DNA of 64,000 nt, taken from NCBI GenBank assembly GCA_037951105.1, contig JBAMJV010011236.1:1-64000 (forward strand), read 5' to 3'. Positions 32,441-43,925 of this stretch are shown piece by piece (the stretch's first letter is position 1; each line of letters starts with the position of its first letter). Both the position numbers and the translations under genes were made by a program. The DNA is from Echinarachnius parma. Its lineage: Eukaryota; Echinodermata; Echinoidea; Clypeasteroida; Echinarachniidae. Below the pieces are notes generated by a model. The model did not search any database. It was not told where the DNA came from and saw only the letters and a program-made list of their open reading frames with translations.

Positions 32441-33665
32441 GTAACTCGATGTGTTCGTATGTAACACAATGTGGTAATTGCAGTAGGAATTATACGATGC
32501 TCGCTCTGTAACGACTGCGTGAACCCGTGGTCAAACACACAAGGGTCGCAGGTGGCATGGTTAATTGAACCATTAATATTATATAAGGTTTATTCATACA
32601 ATAATTAAGCAAACTGGGCATTAACCTTTTTCAACGAAGGTGATCATCGAATTTCATACAAGTAAATTGAAATGTCGATGACATGGAAATGGAATATTTA
32701 ATGTATCCCTCTAACGATGTCGCTGATGCTCATAAGGCGTGACATAGATTACATCTTAGATGACGTTGGTCAACATCTTCAACATTTAGAGTACGTTGGT
32801 ACTTATCATCTACGAATTCATCAAGTGGGGTATAAGGTTCTACTTATAAGTGTAACCTAAACCCGGCGCTGTTGTAATCATTTAACAAAATTAAAATAAC
32901 ACAAGTTTGTTTGTGTATTTAATACAATAATAACAAAGAAGATAATGCAACAACATATTCCCTGTAATCAGGTAATCAATGTTCTAAGTAAGAAAACAAA
33001 AAAGTTAAATGGATGCAACATACACATTTGACATACATATATATTCCTTTTGTTTTGTATGACATTCGGTGGTCGAAAAATCCAAGATGGCCACTCACCT
33101 GTATATAGAGACAGATGAGTGCCATGTCTGTTTCCCTTGGGAGGTCGCTATAGACAGGTCTGACTGTATAATTATAAGGTTTGCAGCCGAAAAAAAATGT
33201 CTGCGCATGAGAAGAAATACAGACTTGTATAAACTGACTTCTGGTAAGAACACACAAATCAAATTGCTTAAAGAACAGTAACACCATAGAAAAGATATTT
33301 CAGATAGGACGCAGAATACGAGGAGTAATTGGTAAACAAAAAACACGAATCAACATGGTAAATCAATAGATAGTTATGACTGTTTGTCTTACCGGAACGA
33401 AATGACCAAAACTGCACCTTTTTTAAAACAAATTTGCCGCTCTCTCCCGTCCGACTGTTGGGCCAATAAACACATTTTCTGATACTTTGTCAAAAGATAC
33501 TTATTAGCTTTAGTAAAAGTCTCAACCTTTTGGAAATAACATATCATCGATAATAAACAACATTCACAATTTAGTTTTCACGGGTCTGATACCGGTTTTA
33601 ATTGAATTGCTAACACGCCGCAGCAATTTAAAAACGATAAAACGCCGTATTGACCCCAATAAGCC
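32441..33665. other. Gene-free stretch, nothing recognised
   Basis: No coding exon or repeat was identified. Overlapping frames at 32976-33346 lie on both strands and show no family pattern. Confidence 0.4.
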
Positions 33666-34061
33666 TTAAAGGGACTTAGTAACATTGTCCAAATCCTCAA
33701 AATAAAATTGTAATTCTAGCGGTTCCTTTATACCTTGTTGTATTCGTATTAACAATAAAATCATGGGACAGCTTTCGGTTTTTCAAATTTCCCTTTCATT
33801 ACAAAGATATGTATGATTGAAGTATTTAGATAAGAAAATCTCCGGGCGAGATTTTCATCCCTGTACAAAGTGAATGCAGTGAGTTGGTGAATATCACCCA
33901 ATATCACTTTGCATTTTCGCTCATTACTTGGCCATACATTGTCCATTTGACCTGAAATTTTCACACAATACCCTGAGGACATATGAGATAACAACAGTAT
34001 ACATTGCATCAACCATTCATCAGTTTTTGCACATCTCAACAAAGTTACTAGATCCCTTTAA
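33666..34061. mobile_element. MITE family A, complete copy (396 bp)
   Basis: Begins TTAAAGGGACTTAGTAAC, then ATTGTCCAAATCC, and ends GTTACTAGATCCCTTTAA. The terminal repeats are about 18 bp with TTAA at both edges. It is, base for base as far as I can read, identical to the inverted copy at 40497-40892; both even contain the same 93-codon open frame, which is incidental and not a gene. Confidence 0.85.
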
Positions 34062-34333
34062 AAGTCGAACATAACGTATGATGTATCCCATCATGTTCTA
34101 ACATTTCTATTTTGCTTATCACACATAATATAAACAAGTAAATAATGGAACAACAAACACGTAGATCAAACGTCAGAGAGAGAGAGAGAGAGAGGGAGAG
34201 AGGACCAGGAAGAAAGGGGGGGGGGGGCATCGAAATTCGAAAACATGGAGACAGATGCAACTACACGATTCATGCATATGACATACAGACAGACATACAA
34301 ACAGACATACAAAAGGATAGATAGATAGACAAA
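34062..34333. repeat. GA and GATA simple repeats at element border
   Basis: An (AG)n run at about 34174-34193, a G run at 34207-34217 and CAGACATACA/GATA repeats at 34285-34330 directly precede the 9.3-kb element. Its opposite border also lies in GATA repeats. Confidence 0.7.
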
Positions 34334-34664
34334 TTAGGTGAGCGGCGAGAGGCCAATTTTGGGGACTTTAATGCCCCCGACTGGATTAAAGCAAAAACAG
34401 GTCTCATTTTAAAGGAAATTTTCTGTAGTTTTTGAAAATGACCATTAAAATTGCCGCAACTTGTAGCATCACCATGGAAACCAGCACTGAATAGAGCACG
34501 CCCCTTTTTTCAAGAAATACAACTTGATTACAAATTATTAGTTATTTACACATTTCATATGACATTTTACAATAAATACTTGTCTTCTAATGATTGAGAA
34601 ACCTTTAATGGAAAGACAAAACCCATCCTAACAATGTGGCATAATTTTGAAGTAAATATCAATC

Positions 34665-35485
34665 AAAGTGCGTTGCCTAGCAACATTATTTTCCTTAGCA
34701 ACCATTTTATCCTTGCATGAAAGTGTGCGTTTTCATTATATTAAATGATTTTTCTTTTAAAAACTAAATTAAAAAATACCTGAATCATTAATTTAATTTT
34801 TGTAGACTTGGTTTTGATTATTAGGTGATGCAATTCAAGAAAAACAAGCACGCCAATCCAAATGTATCAGTAAATGTGTGTTAGTCTTTGCCTAACCAAA
34901 CCCAAATTTTCATGAAAATGTCATTTTGCAGTACAATTCTATACAATTACAGAATCAATCCAGCTGTATAAGACAATTTAACTTGTAAAGATTGAATGTT
35001 TAGTTTAAAAACTTTAATGAGACACAGCAGAAAACAATAAACATTGATGATGAAATGCTTATACAATACAAATGATTATCCATGGAGACTATGTTGTTGC
35101 CTAGCAACAACATTTTACCTAGCAACGACATATTTTGCTCATATTTAGCGTTTTTTTTTTACCCTTCCTTGGCAAATTTCTGTTTTATAGGTCTGTATTA
35201 CTTTGGGTACTCGGATAACAATGATGGTACAGACATGAATATACTTTTCATTATCGATGGATACCATTATGTTGCCTAGCAACAGCATTTTACCTAGCAA
35301 TCACATATCTGACATACATTCAGAGAGTTATGTTACCTTTCATGGGCACAATTTTGCTGTAAAGCCTTCATTAATATGGATTCTTGATTAACTTTGATGG
35401 TGCAACACATGAAGTTAGTCACAATGACCATTGCATTGCCTATCAACCACATTGTACCTAGCAACCACACATCTGACTTATAATC
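34665..35485. repeat. X-box satellite, left arm (4 units)
   Basis: GTTGCCTAGCAAC-type palindromes at about 34672, 35095, 35270 and 35434, each followed 15-20 bases later by a half-matching TTACCTAGCAAC. The unit length is about 170 bp where regular. Orientation is inverse to the right-arm array. Confidence 0.8.
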
Positions 35486-35871
35486 AACAGTTCATTCAAC
35501 ACGCTTTCTCTGGACTTTTCTGCTTTGTACATTGTTTGTTTGGTCCTGGACATTGCTCAAGTTGAACCACTGATGATAATTTGGGCCGATGAGCCTTGAT
35601 CCATGACAAGAAGACTGCCTTTTATCCATACCACCTTCAACAACCATGGTGCTAAGTAAAAAAAAAAAAAAAACAATTAAAAAGTTCATCCTCTGCATTC
35701 TGAGTTTGACCATCAACAAATTATTCTTCAGCACTGGAATACACAAGCCCCAAATGGTTTAGCAAAGGAAAGTTTCCCTAGAATTTGCATGATATATTTC
35801 GTATTGCTGATCATTCCTTTTTCTATTCTGAAAAGAATATATGCCAAGCTCTTTTTGACCAGCACAGATTT

Positions 35872-36210
35872 TCAAAGACAGCACATTATGTCTTTATCCG
35901 TTAATCTTTTTATGTTGTAGAGTGGTTTCAAAGACAGCACATTATGTCTTTATCCGTTGATCTTGTTATGTTGTAGAGTGGTTGTATCGAACTTTAAGCA
36001 ATGCACTGCAATCCTATCAGTCTTCACTTACACAGGCAATAATGCGACATTCCTCAAGAAAAGGTACCTATTCTGTTCAAGATCTATGTTAATGACCCAT
36101 TGTTTGTTTGTTTTTCGTACAACATATATGCGCATATATGCGTACAACATATATGCGCATTATAAATTTAAGTCTAAACTGCGCATTATAAATTTAAGTC
36201 TAAACTGTCT
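35872..36210. repeat. Two short tandem duplications
   Basis: TTTCAAAGACAGCACATTAT, then GTCTTTATCCGTT, occurs at 35871 and again at about 35928 (57-bp period). Downstream, ACAACATATATGCGCAT repeats near 36120 and 36142, and GCGCATTATAAATTTAAGTC repeats near 36156 and 36181. Confidence 0.8.
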
Positions 36211-36399
36211 GGTCTGGATTCCCGCAGTCACATGCAGGGCTGTCTTTTATTTTCCATCGATAGAGATGATGGGCTGACCTTGCATGGAGTGTTCTTATCC
36301 TGTTCATAGTCACGCATTGCTTTATAGGGAGGTTAAATCCTGCCGGCTCTGACGTACTTCTACTTCTACTTCTACTTGAATGGGTACTCGACAGGGTCC

Positions 36400-38760
36400 A
36401 TCAGTCAGGACGTAGAGTCGAGGGGAACCGGTGAGGTGTCCCATTAATTGCTGATTGTGGCATTGCCGATTGAGGTGAGCCCATTATCTCCTGTATAAGG
36501 ACTTGATTAGGGAGGTCAGACTCCGCCCAGGTTTTGCGCCATTCTCCCTTTAGGTCGAACTCTTTAGAGACTTCGCAGAAGACCAAAAGGTTGTCCGTGA
36601 TTTAAGGCGCATGTTGGGTAGGTCCTCTAGGTCCTCATGGATAGGTAGGTCTGGATTGGTGGAGGTGCGGCGAATTTCCTTGCGCATTATCTCCTGTCTG
36701 TGTACTCGAGGGGGAACAATGTGTGAGAGAGAGCAAGAGTGCCAGTAATTATTCTCATAGCACAGTATAAGATAACATATACACGTACCTTATTGGTATG
36801 ACAGCTCTCTTCACACACTGGTGAGCAGTACTATGCAACAGAGTACACTAGTGCTATGCAGACCGTTCAAAGGTTGTGTGTGCCAGAACACCAGCTGTTT
36901 CCTGCTAGCGAGATAATGTTGACTCTGGTCTTCAGTTTACAACCTCTTCAGATGTTCATGATAGGTGAGGCTGTGGTCCAGGGTTACTCTAAGTTATTTG
37001 GGGAACTCTTCATGCTTGACTATTTTGCCACAGAAGGTGACCTTCAGTTCTGTGTTTGCTTGTCGGTTAATGATGGGGAAGGCAGTGGTTGTAGTCTTTA
37101 TAGGATTGGGACGAAGGCGCCAGTAGGTGAAGTAGTCCTCCATCTTCTTCATGTCTATGGTGAGGGTTGTGCTAAGACAAAGGACATTGAAATCGGTGGA
37201 TTGGATAGCTAATTCAGGATCAACTGCATAGGCAAATTTCCTGGGAGTGGTCTCCGGCATGTCGCTTACATAAATGTTGAAAAGCATCAGGGCCAAGACA
37301 GATCCTTGAGGGAGGCCGTCGTTTAGGGTTCTAGTTGTGCTTGTTTGTCCTCCAAGTGAAACTCTGAATCTTCTTTTGCAGAGTATGGAAGCGAGGATGC
37401 CCATGGTTGTCTGATACTTGAAGAAGCGGGAGGCTTTGTGCAGCAAGCCACATCTCCATACAGTGTCATTGGCTAATGAGAGGTCAATCAGTGCTACACC
37501 TGTTTTAAGAGCGCGCTGATATCCTGCCTCTATTAATGTAGTGATGGCTAAAACTTGATCGGAACAGCTCATTTTTGGTCTGAAGCCTGCTTGCTCCTTT
37601 GGTAGCACAGGTTCTACCAATGGGCTAAGCCTGACCAGAAGGAGACGATCGAACAATTTGTACGATGTGCACAGAAGAGAGATGGGACAGTAGCTTGCAT
37701 GGTCGTTCACAGGTTTTCCTGGTTTATGGATCGCAATCACTCCGGAATAGTGGACGCAGGTGAAGAATGTGGCCAGTCAGCCGCTATCTCAAGGTTCTTC
37801 AGGAATTCTGGGCATATTCCATCAATGCCAGCTGATTTCCCTGATTTTGTGGATAAGAGGCCAATGTCGACATCTTCTCTAGCATAAGGTTTTTACAAGT
37901 GGGGAAGTCTTTGCTGATATTGAGTAGGACTTGGAAAGGTTCTTCTTGACTTCTTTACGTGATGTCTTGGTAGAAGGAACTTTGGAAATAAGGAGCAGGC
38001 GTGAAGCAACAGCATTTGCTGTTAGTTTAGAAGGTTGATGTTGAACCGGGGTTGCTGCTATAAGATGTCGAAGGAGGTTCCAAGCCTTCCGACTCGAGTG
38101 TGTAAAGTTGAGATGTTCTACAGTCTCTTGCAAGCGCTTTTGTCTAGCAGTTTCAGGGGAATACAAGAGTTCTATTGCAATATCTGGATCACGAGTGGAT
38201 TCGTACAGCTTGTGGAGCTCTTCTGATTCTGGCAGCCAGCGAGGTGTGTAGTCTTTACGAAAGCCACGAGGGATGTGTTTCTTGGCAGTGTCATTGAGAA
38301 GAAGGATTGCAGAAAGGATGTGTAGCTTTCGGGGACTGGTTCAAGATTGGTGATTTTCTCCTCCACGTCATCTGTAAAGGGTTTCCAGTCAGCTTTTCTA
38401 AAGTTTCATCGTGATTGGGGCTTCGATTGGATAAGAGGGATCTCTACACCAATATGGATCAGAGCTGGACGATGTTGACTATGAGGTAAGAGAGGGAGTA
38501 TCTTGCGAGATGCATGGGCGGCCATTCTGTCAGGTCATGTCTTAGGTAGGTAGCAAGATACTTGGCGTGATGCACGGCCGCGATGAGCTTGAAGCCATAG
38601 ACGCGAAAGCTAAGATGCACACGTCTTATCACGTATATGGGTTTCTTGTAGAAGAATAACGTCGATGTCAAGATCCTTTGCTGATCTAGCGAGGTAGTCA
38701 CTTTTTGCACGTGACATACCTTCCGCATTAATTTGGTATATATGCCCAATAATCAAATAC
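36400..38760 (-). pseudogene. Degenerate LINE (endonuclease + reverse transcriptase)
   Basis: Minus strand. Near 38740-38640 the sequence reads AEGMSRAKSDYLARSAKDL and then DIDVILLQETHI, the opening of an AP-like endonuclease. A linker follows (RKAWNLLRHLIAATP at about 38090). The reverse transcriptase at 37740-36994 shows IAIHKPGKPVNDHASYCPIS, EQAGFRPKMSCSDQVLA, VALIDLS (motif A), NDGLPQGSVLALMLFNIYVS and a mutated catalytic box FAYAVDPELA, where the first Asp of YADD is now Val. The C-terminal part runs on to about 36400 with many frameshifts. It sits in the centre of the 9.3-kb inverted-repeat element. It is enzymatically dead because of the motif C change and the breaks. Confidence 0.85.
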
Positions 38761-39635
38761 CAATGAGATCAATGTGATTGCCTAAGTCAGAAGCCATACC
38801 TTAGAGGCCTTAACCAACCTATCCCCGATTTTGAAGAACATGCATGCACATTAGAATCAGTCTGTAATATTGTGAGTCTGTGACTATCCAGTCTTGATAC
38901 AAGCATAATATGCAGATCTCTGACGTGTCTGTTTAACCAAATTCAGGAGAGCAAGCGCCAGGAATCAACAATCTAGCAGAGAAGCCAGTGATGAAGTGTT
39001 GCTTGCTATTGATAGATCATTGTGTGATGATGATGCATTGGTCTTCACTTGCTACATTCCACCTCTGTATCAAAGGCAATAGTTTTTACATTGACATTCT
39101 TATATCAAATCTAACATTTGCTGGGAGGCTGTGTCCGTTCCGGATCGTCCAAGTCAATGCACCAAACCAATTCTTACCGATACTGTATATTATATTTATA
39201 ACCCATTCGAAAAAAGTTATAATAATTTCCTTAAGTCTTCTCCTAAATCATGTTAGCAACCTCATCAAATTGATTTTAAATACTTTCAACTGCCTATTCA
39301 TTGGCCCTTTGATCATAATATTTTCTAACTCCATGCCAAACACTGCCACTTTGCAAATGTTATGTGTATTGTGATCTGAAACCTGAATATGTTTTTTTCT
39401 TGTCTGTCATTGGATCGTCCTACCGAGGGACGGACTGTTCCGTGAATCCGTTTACTGCATAGGAAGCGTGGGGGAGGCCAATAACACACAGCAAATGTCA
39501 AGAAAAGATTAAGTATTTAATTTTAAAGGGCTACTTTTGCAATCTGATGGAAATCACAAAATATTTCACATAATACCCATGGTAATTTTAGGGGCTATTT
39601 CGAAAATTAGGGGGCAAAGTCGCCCTCAGACCTCG
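38761..39635. other. Gene-free stretch inside the 9.3-kb element
   Basis: No domain pattern. A 128-codon plus-strand frame at 38988-39374 is hydrophobic and AT-driven, without family signature. Confidence 0.4.
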
Positions 39636-39679
39636 CTTAAGAGTAAGCTCGAATGTATTGCTTGATAAAAGACGCATGC

Positions 39680-39735
39680 ATTGTCCGATGGTCAGTTCGA
39701 ACCGGGGATCTCTCGCGTCTAAGTCAGATCGACGT
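39680..39735 (-). repeat. tRNA-like 3' half (B box)
   Basis: On the minus strand, GAGAGATCCCCGGTTCGAAC has a good B box and T-arm, but there is no matching A box at the expected distance and no acceptor stem. It is a tRNA or SINE remnant. Confidence 0.4.
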
Positions 39736-39799
39736 GCACCCACTTGAACAGAAAAGTCCTGAGGTAGGCCAGTGTAAAACCCGTTGAAAATAAGTCAAA

Positions 39800-41590
39800 T
39801 GGGTGGTTGCTAGGTAAAATATTGTTGCTAGGCAACATGATAATATAAGATAATCTACAGTATAATATGTGTGTTGCAACAAAAAGGTTTACCGCTAACC
39901 CAACTCGATGTAAGCCTATAAAGCAAGACAGTACCCAGGAAATGTGAAAGAATCTTCCAAATATATAATACAATGTATGGTTGCTAGGCAGAATGATGTT
40001 GCTAGGCAACACACCAGTTTCCATGAATAATCTTAAGTATTTCAAATGTATGTGTAATCAATGTTAACTGAGTACACAAAGTAAAACAGGCATATAGAGC
40101 AGGAAATTGCTAAGGAAGGGTAAACAATCTACTAAATTAAAGTCAAAATGGTTGCTAGGTCAAATGTTTTTGCTAGGCAACATAATGGTCTCAATGGATA
40201 GTCGCATGTGTTGCACCATCCATGTACTTTGTTTTATGCTTTGTTGCTTTATAATCTTAATATAACATACATATTTTTACACATAAACAACGTATATTGT
40301 ATTTTACAGATAGATTCAGATTAATTGTACAGATAATGACATTGGAAATTGCATACATAGGAAAATGCACACATTTGAAAGATAGTAATTTTACTGTAAA
40401 AATGTGTAAAAAACAAAATGCACCAAAGCAGTCAATTTACCATGTCTCTGGATTAAGTTTTAAATGTTGTAATAGCTAACATAATAGTTTATATTATTAA
40501 AGGGATCTAGTAACTTTGTTGAGATGTGCAAAAACTGATGAATGGTTGATGCAATGTATACTGTTGTTATCTCATATGTCCTCAGGGTATTGTGTGAAAA
40601 TTTCAGGTCAAATGGACAATGTATGGCCAAGTAATGAGCGAAAATGCAAAGTGATATTGGGTGATATTCACCAACTCACTGCATTCACTTTGTACAGGGA
40701 TGAAAATCTCGCCCGGAGATTTTCTTATCTAAATACTTCAATCATACATATCTTTGTAATGAAAGGGAAATTTGAAAAACCGAAAGCTGTCCCATGATTT
40801 TATTGTTAATACGAATACAACAAGGTATAAAGGAACCGCTAGAATTACAATTTTATTTTGAGGATTTGGACAATGTTACTAAGTCCCTTTAATGCCAATC
40901 ATTTGGAATGTTGCATCATCAAATGTAAATACTATATACTCAACATACTGAAGGTAAATACAGCAAAAGGCCACAGAAATGTAAAGAACCGTCTTTGAAT
41001 AAGTCAAATGGGTGGTTGCTAGGTCAAAAAGTGTTGCTAGGCAACGATATTGGTCACTATGTATCATTGTGAGTATTTCATATGTGCTGCACTATCAATG
41101 TTTACTATGAATTCAAAGAATTAAAAGCCATAAAAGCAGAAAAGTGAATAACCGTGCAAAAGAAGCTCTACATATTAGTTAAATGCGTGGTTGCTAGGTA
41201 AAATGCTGTTGCTAGGCAACAAGAAAGTCTACATGGATACCCTTTAAATGTTTACTATGGGTTGCACCATCGATATCAATCGATGTACATGTATGCTTTG
41301 TGTCTTATTTCATAATAATGAAATTGTATATTTGTAAAATGCCACAGAAATGTACAGAATCATTTTTGAATAAGTAAAATGGGTGGTTGCTAGGTCAAAA
41401 AGTGTTGCTAGGCAACGATATTGGTCACTATGTATAATTGCGAGTATATCATAAGTGCTGCACTATCAATGTTTAGTATACAAAGATTTAAAAGCCATTA
41501 AAGCAGAAAAGTGAATAGCCGTGCAAAAGAAGCTCTAAACTAGTTAAATGCGTGGTTGCTAGGTAAAATGCTGTTGCTAGGCAACAAACT
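39800..41590. repeat. X-box satellite, right arm (7 units, dimeric)
   Basis: Each unit holds GGTTGCTAGGTAAAAT-type sequence followed by the palindrome GTTGCTAGGCAAC. Units start at about 39804, 39979, 40150, 41013, 41190, 41384 and 41553, i.e. every 169-194 bp. From 41013 on, two unit types alternate (AAGTCAAATGGGTGG and AGTTAAATGCGTGG), giving a higher-order dimer of about 365-370 bp. The array is interrupted by a family A MITE (40497-40892). A further unit lies at 43277-43310. Confidence 0.85.
40497..40892. mobile_element. MITE family A, complete copy identical to 33666-34061
   Basis: TTAAAGGGATCTAGTAAC at the left and GTTACTAAGTCCCTTTAA at the right, with TTAA at both borders. It is the exact reverse complement of the 33666-34061 copy, so transposition or gene conversion was recent. 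It lies inside the X-box satellite array. Confidence 0.85.
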
Positions 41591-42881
41591 AGATGGATCT
41601 TCGACTGCGCGCAGTCGAAAATGATGCCTCCGCCATTACGCAATTTATTTATATCAAGCCCAAATCAACATATACTGTACACTGAATTAATTCTGTACAC
41701 TGAATTAATTCTGTTAACTCAATTTTGATGGTACTCTGCCTTTTAGATCTTGACGTATCACAATTATGAGCTATCAGTGACCTTGACCTTTGCCCTCATG
41801 ACCCCAAAATCTAATGACTACAATTGTTCCCTAAGATACATTCAGGTATCAATTTGGATTGAAATCTGATATTCAGTTCTTGAGATTTCCAATCTCAAGC
41901 TACTTTTACATATAATGAGCCCTGTGTCCTTTGACCTCATGACCCCAAAATCTAATCAGATCATTGGCCCCCCAAGATACATACATGTACCAAGTTTGGT
42001 CAGAATCCGTCAATCCGTTCTTGAGATAACGCGATCACGAGCTATTTTTGCATATATAATGAGCTCTGTGACCTTTGACCTTTGACCTCATGACCCCAAA
42101 ATCTAATCAGATCATCGGCCTCCCAAGATACATACATGTATCAAGTTTGGTCAGAATCTGTCAATCCCTTCTTGAGATAACGCGATCACGAGCTATTTTT
42201 GCATATATAATGAGCTGTGACCTTTGACCTTTGACCTCATGACCCCAAAATCTAATCAGATCATCGGCCTCCCAAGATACATACATGTACCAAGTTTGGT
42301 CAGAATCCGTCAATCCCTTCTTGAGATAACGCGATCACGAGCTATTTTTGCATATATAATGAGCTGTGACCTTTGACCTTTGACCTCATGACCCCGAAAT
42401 CTAATCAGATCATCGGCCCCCCAAGATACATACATGTACCAAGTTTGGTCAGAATCTGTCAATCCCTTCTTGAGATAACGCGATCACGAGCTATTTTTGC
42501 ATATATAATGAGCTCTGTGACCTTTGACCTTTGACCTCATGACCCCAAAATCTAATCAGATCATTGGCCCCCCAAGATACATACATGTACCAAGTTTGGT
42601 CAGAATCCGTCAATCCGTTCTTGAGATAACGCGATCACGAGCTATTTTTGCATATATAATGAGCTCTGTGACCTTTGACCTTTGACCTCATGACCCCAAA
42701 ATCTAATCAGATCATTGGCCCCCCAAGATACATACATGACCCAAGTTTGGTGAAAATCCGTCAATCGGTTCTTGAGATAACGCGATCACGAGAACGGGAC
42801 GTACGTACGTACGTACGTACGTACGGACGGACGGACAACCCGAAAACATAATGCCTCCGGCTACTTCGTTGCGGAGGCATA
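41587..42881. mobile_element. Satellite-bearing element inserted in the X-box array
   Basis: A neighbouring X-box unit (41213 onward) continues directly from GGCAACAA to AAGTCTACATGGATACC. Here these parts are separated by about 1.3 kb, so the segment is an insertion. Its ends carry ATGATGCCTCCGCC (left) and GCGGAGGCAT (right) as short inverted repeats, and a CGACTGCGCGCAGTCG palindrome lies at the left edge. The right end contains (CGTA)n and (CGGA)n at 42800-42836. The interior is the DR1 satellite. No coding capacity. Confidence 0.75.
41770..42795. repeat. ~150-bp satellite with DR1 nuclear-receptor motifs
   Basis: About seven tandem units of 149-151 bp. Five in a row (starting 42068, 42217, 42366, 42517 and 42668) contain GTGACCTTTGACCTTTGACC, i.e. 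on the minus strand three AGGTCA half-sites each spaced by one base. The other parts of the unit, such as CAAGATACATACATGTACC, TTGAGATAACGCGATCACG and GCATATATAATGAGCT, are nearly identical between units. The first two units are more diverged. Confidence 0.9.
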
Positions 42882-43655
42882 AAAAGTCTACATGGATACC
42901 CTTTAAATGTTTACTATGGGTTGCACCATCGATATTAATCGTTGTATGCTTTGTTTCTTATTTCATGATAAAGAAAGTGTATATTAGTAAACATTGGCAA
43001 TGCATACTGTCTTATGCAGCTAATTCCAGTTTAGTCCTGAATATTACATCATAAAAGTACAATGTTATGAAATGTAAGGTGTGTAAGGCATTGACTAAAA
43101 ACATATTTATAATAAAGTATGATTGGATTTTGTTTTTCTTCTTAAATTTTATCAAATAAAAAGCAAAATAAATGCCCTTGCACTTAAATTAATGATTCAG
43201 ATTTGTTTTTATTTAGTTTAGAAAAGAAAAAACAGTTCAGAGAATGAAAACTCTAGTCAATTAAACATGATAAAATGGTTGATAGGGAAAATTTTGTTGC
43301 TAGGCAACATTTTATGAGCAATAATTACATAAAATGTATGTCCGATTGTTTGGTGGTATTTCATCTTTGCATTAACATTGATTTAATCATAAGAAAATAT
43401 ATATTTATTTCTAAAATGATTATAATATCACTAAATAACTCATATTTGTCATTCCAGTTCTATATTTGGTAAAAATGGGCGTGGCCTATTCAGTGCTGGT
43501 TTCCATGGTGATGCTACAAGTTGCGGCAATTTTAATGATCATTTTCATAAAATTCAGAAAATTCCCTTTAAAATGAGACATGTTGTTGCTTTAATCCAGC
43601 CGGGGGCATTAAAGTCAAGAAATAAGCCACTTTTTGGCCTCTCGCCGCTCACCTA
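42882..43655. other. Right terminal part of the 9.3-kb element
   Basis: Non-coding. It contains a last X-box unit at about 43277-43310 (GTTGATAGGGAAAATTTTGTT, then GCTAGGCAAC) and the 170-bp terminal inverted repeat. Confidence 0.6.
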
Positions 43656-43656
43656 A

Positions 43657-43925
<269 letters not shown>

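Larger units (their letters stand above)
34334..43656. mobile_element. 9.3-kb inverted-repeat element with satellite arms
   Basis: The left end TTAGGTGAGCGGCGAGAGG and the right end CCTCTCGCCGCTCACCTAA are perfect inverted repeats. The similarity continues about 170 bp inward (ACTTTAATGCCCCCG, AAAATTGCCGCAACTTGTAG, ATCACCATGGAAACCAGCAC on the left, each inverted on the right). Both arms then contain X-box-bearing repeats of about 175 bp. The middle hosts a degenerate LINE (36400-38760), a family A MITE and a DR1-satellite element. Both outer borders lie in GATA repeats, so a target duplication cannot be read. It may be a giant foldback transposon; no transposase is seen. Confidence 0.6.

Noticed and set aside
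33761-34042. A 93-codon open frame duplicated exactly at 40516-40797, at first sight a conserved gene pair
   Set aside because: Both lie wholly inside identical family A MITE copies with TTAA-flanked terminal repeats. Other copies of the family do not keep the frame open.
42792-42840. CGTACGTACG/CGGACGGACG run considered as an origin or regulatory site
   Set aside because: It is a simple tetranucleotide repeat at the end of the satellite element.
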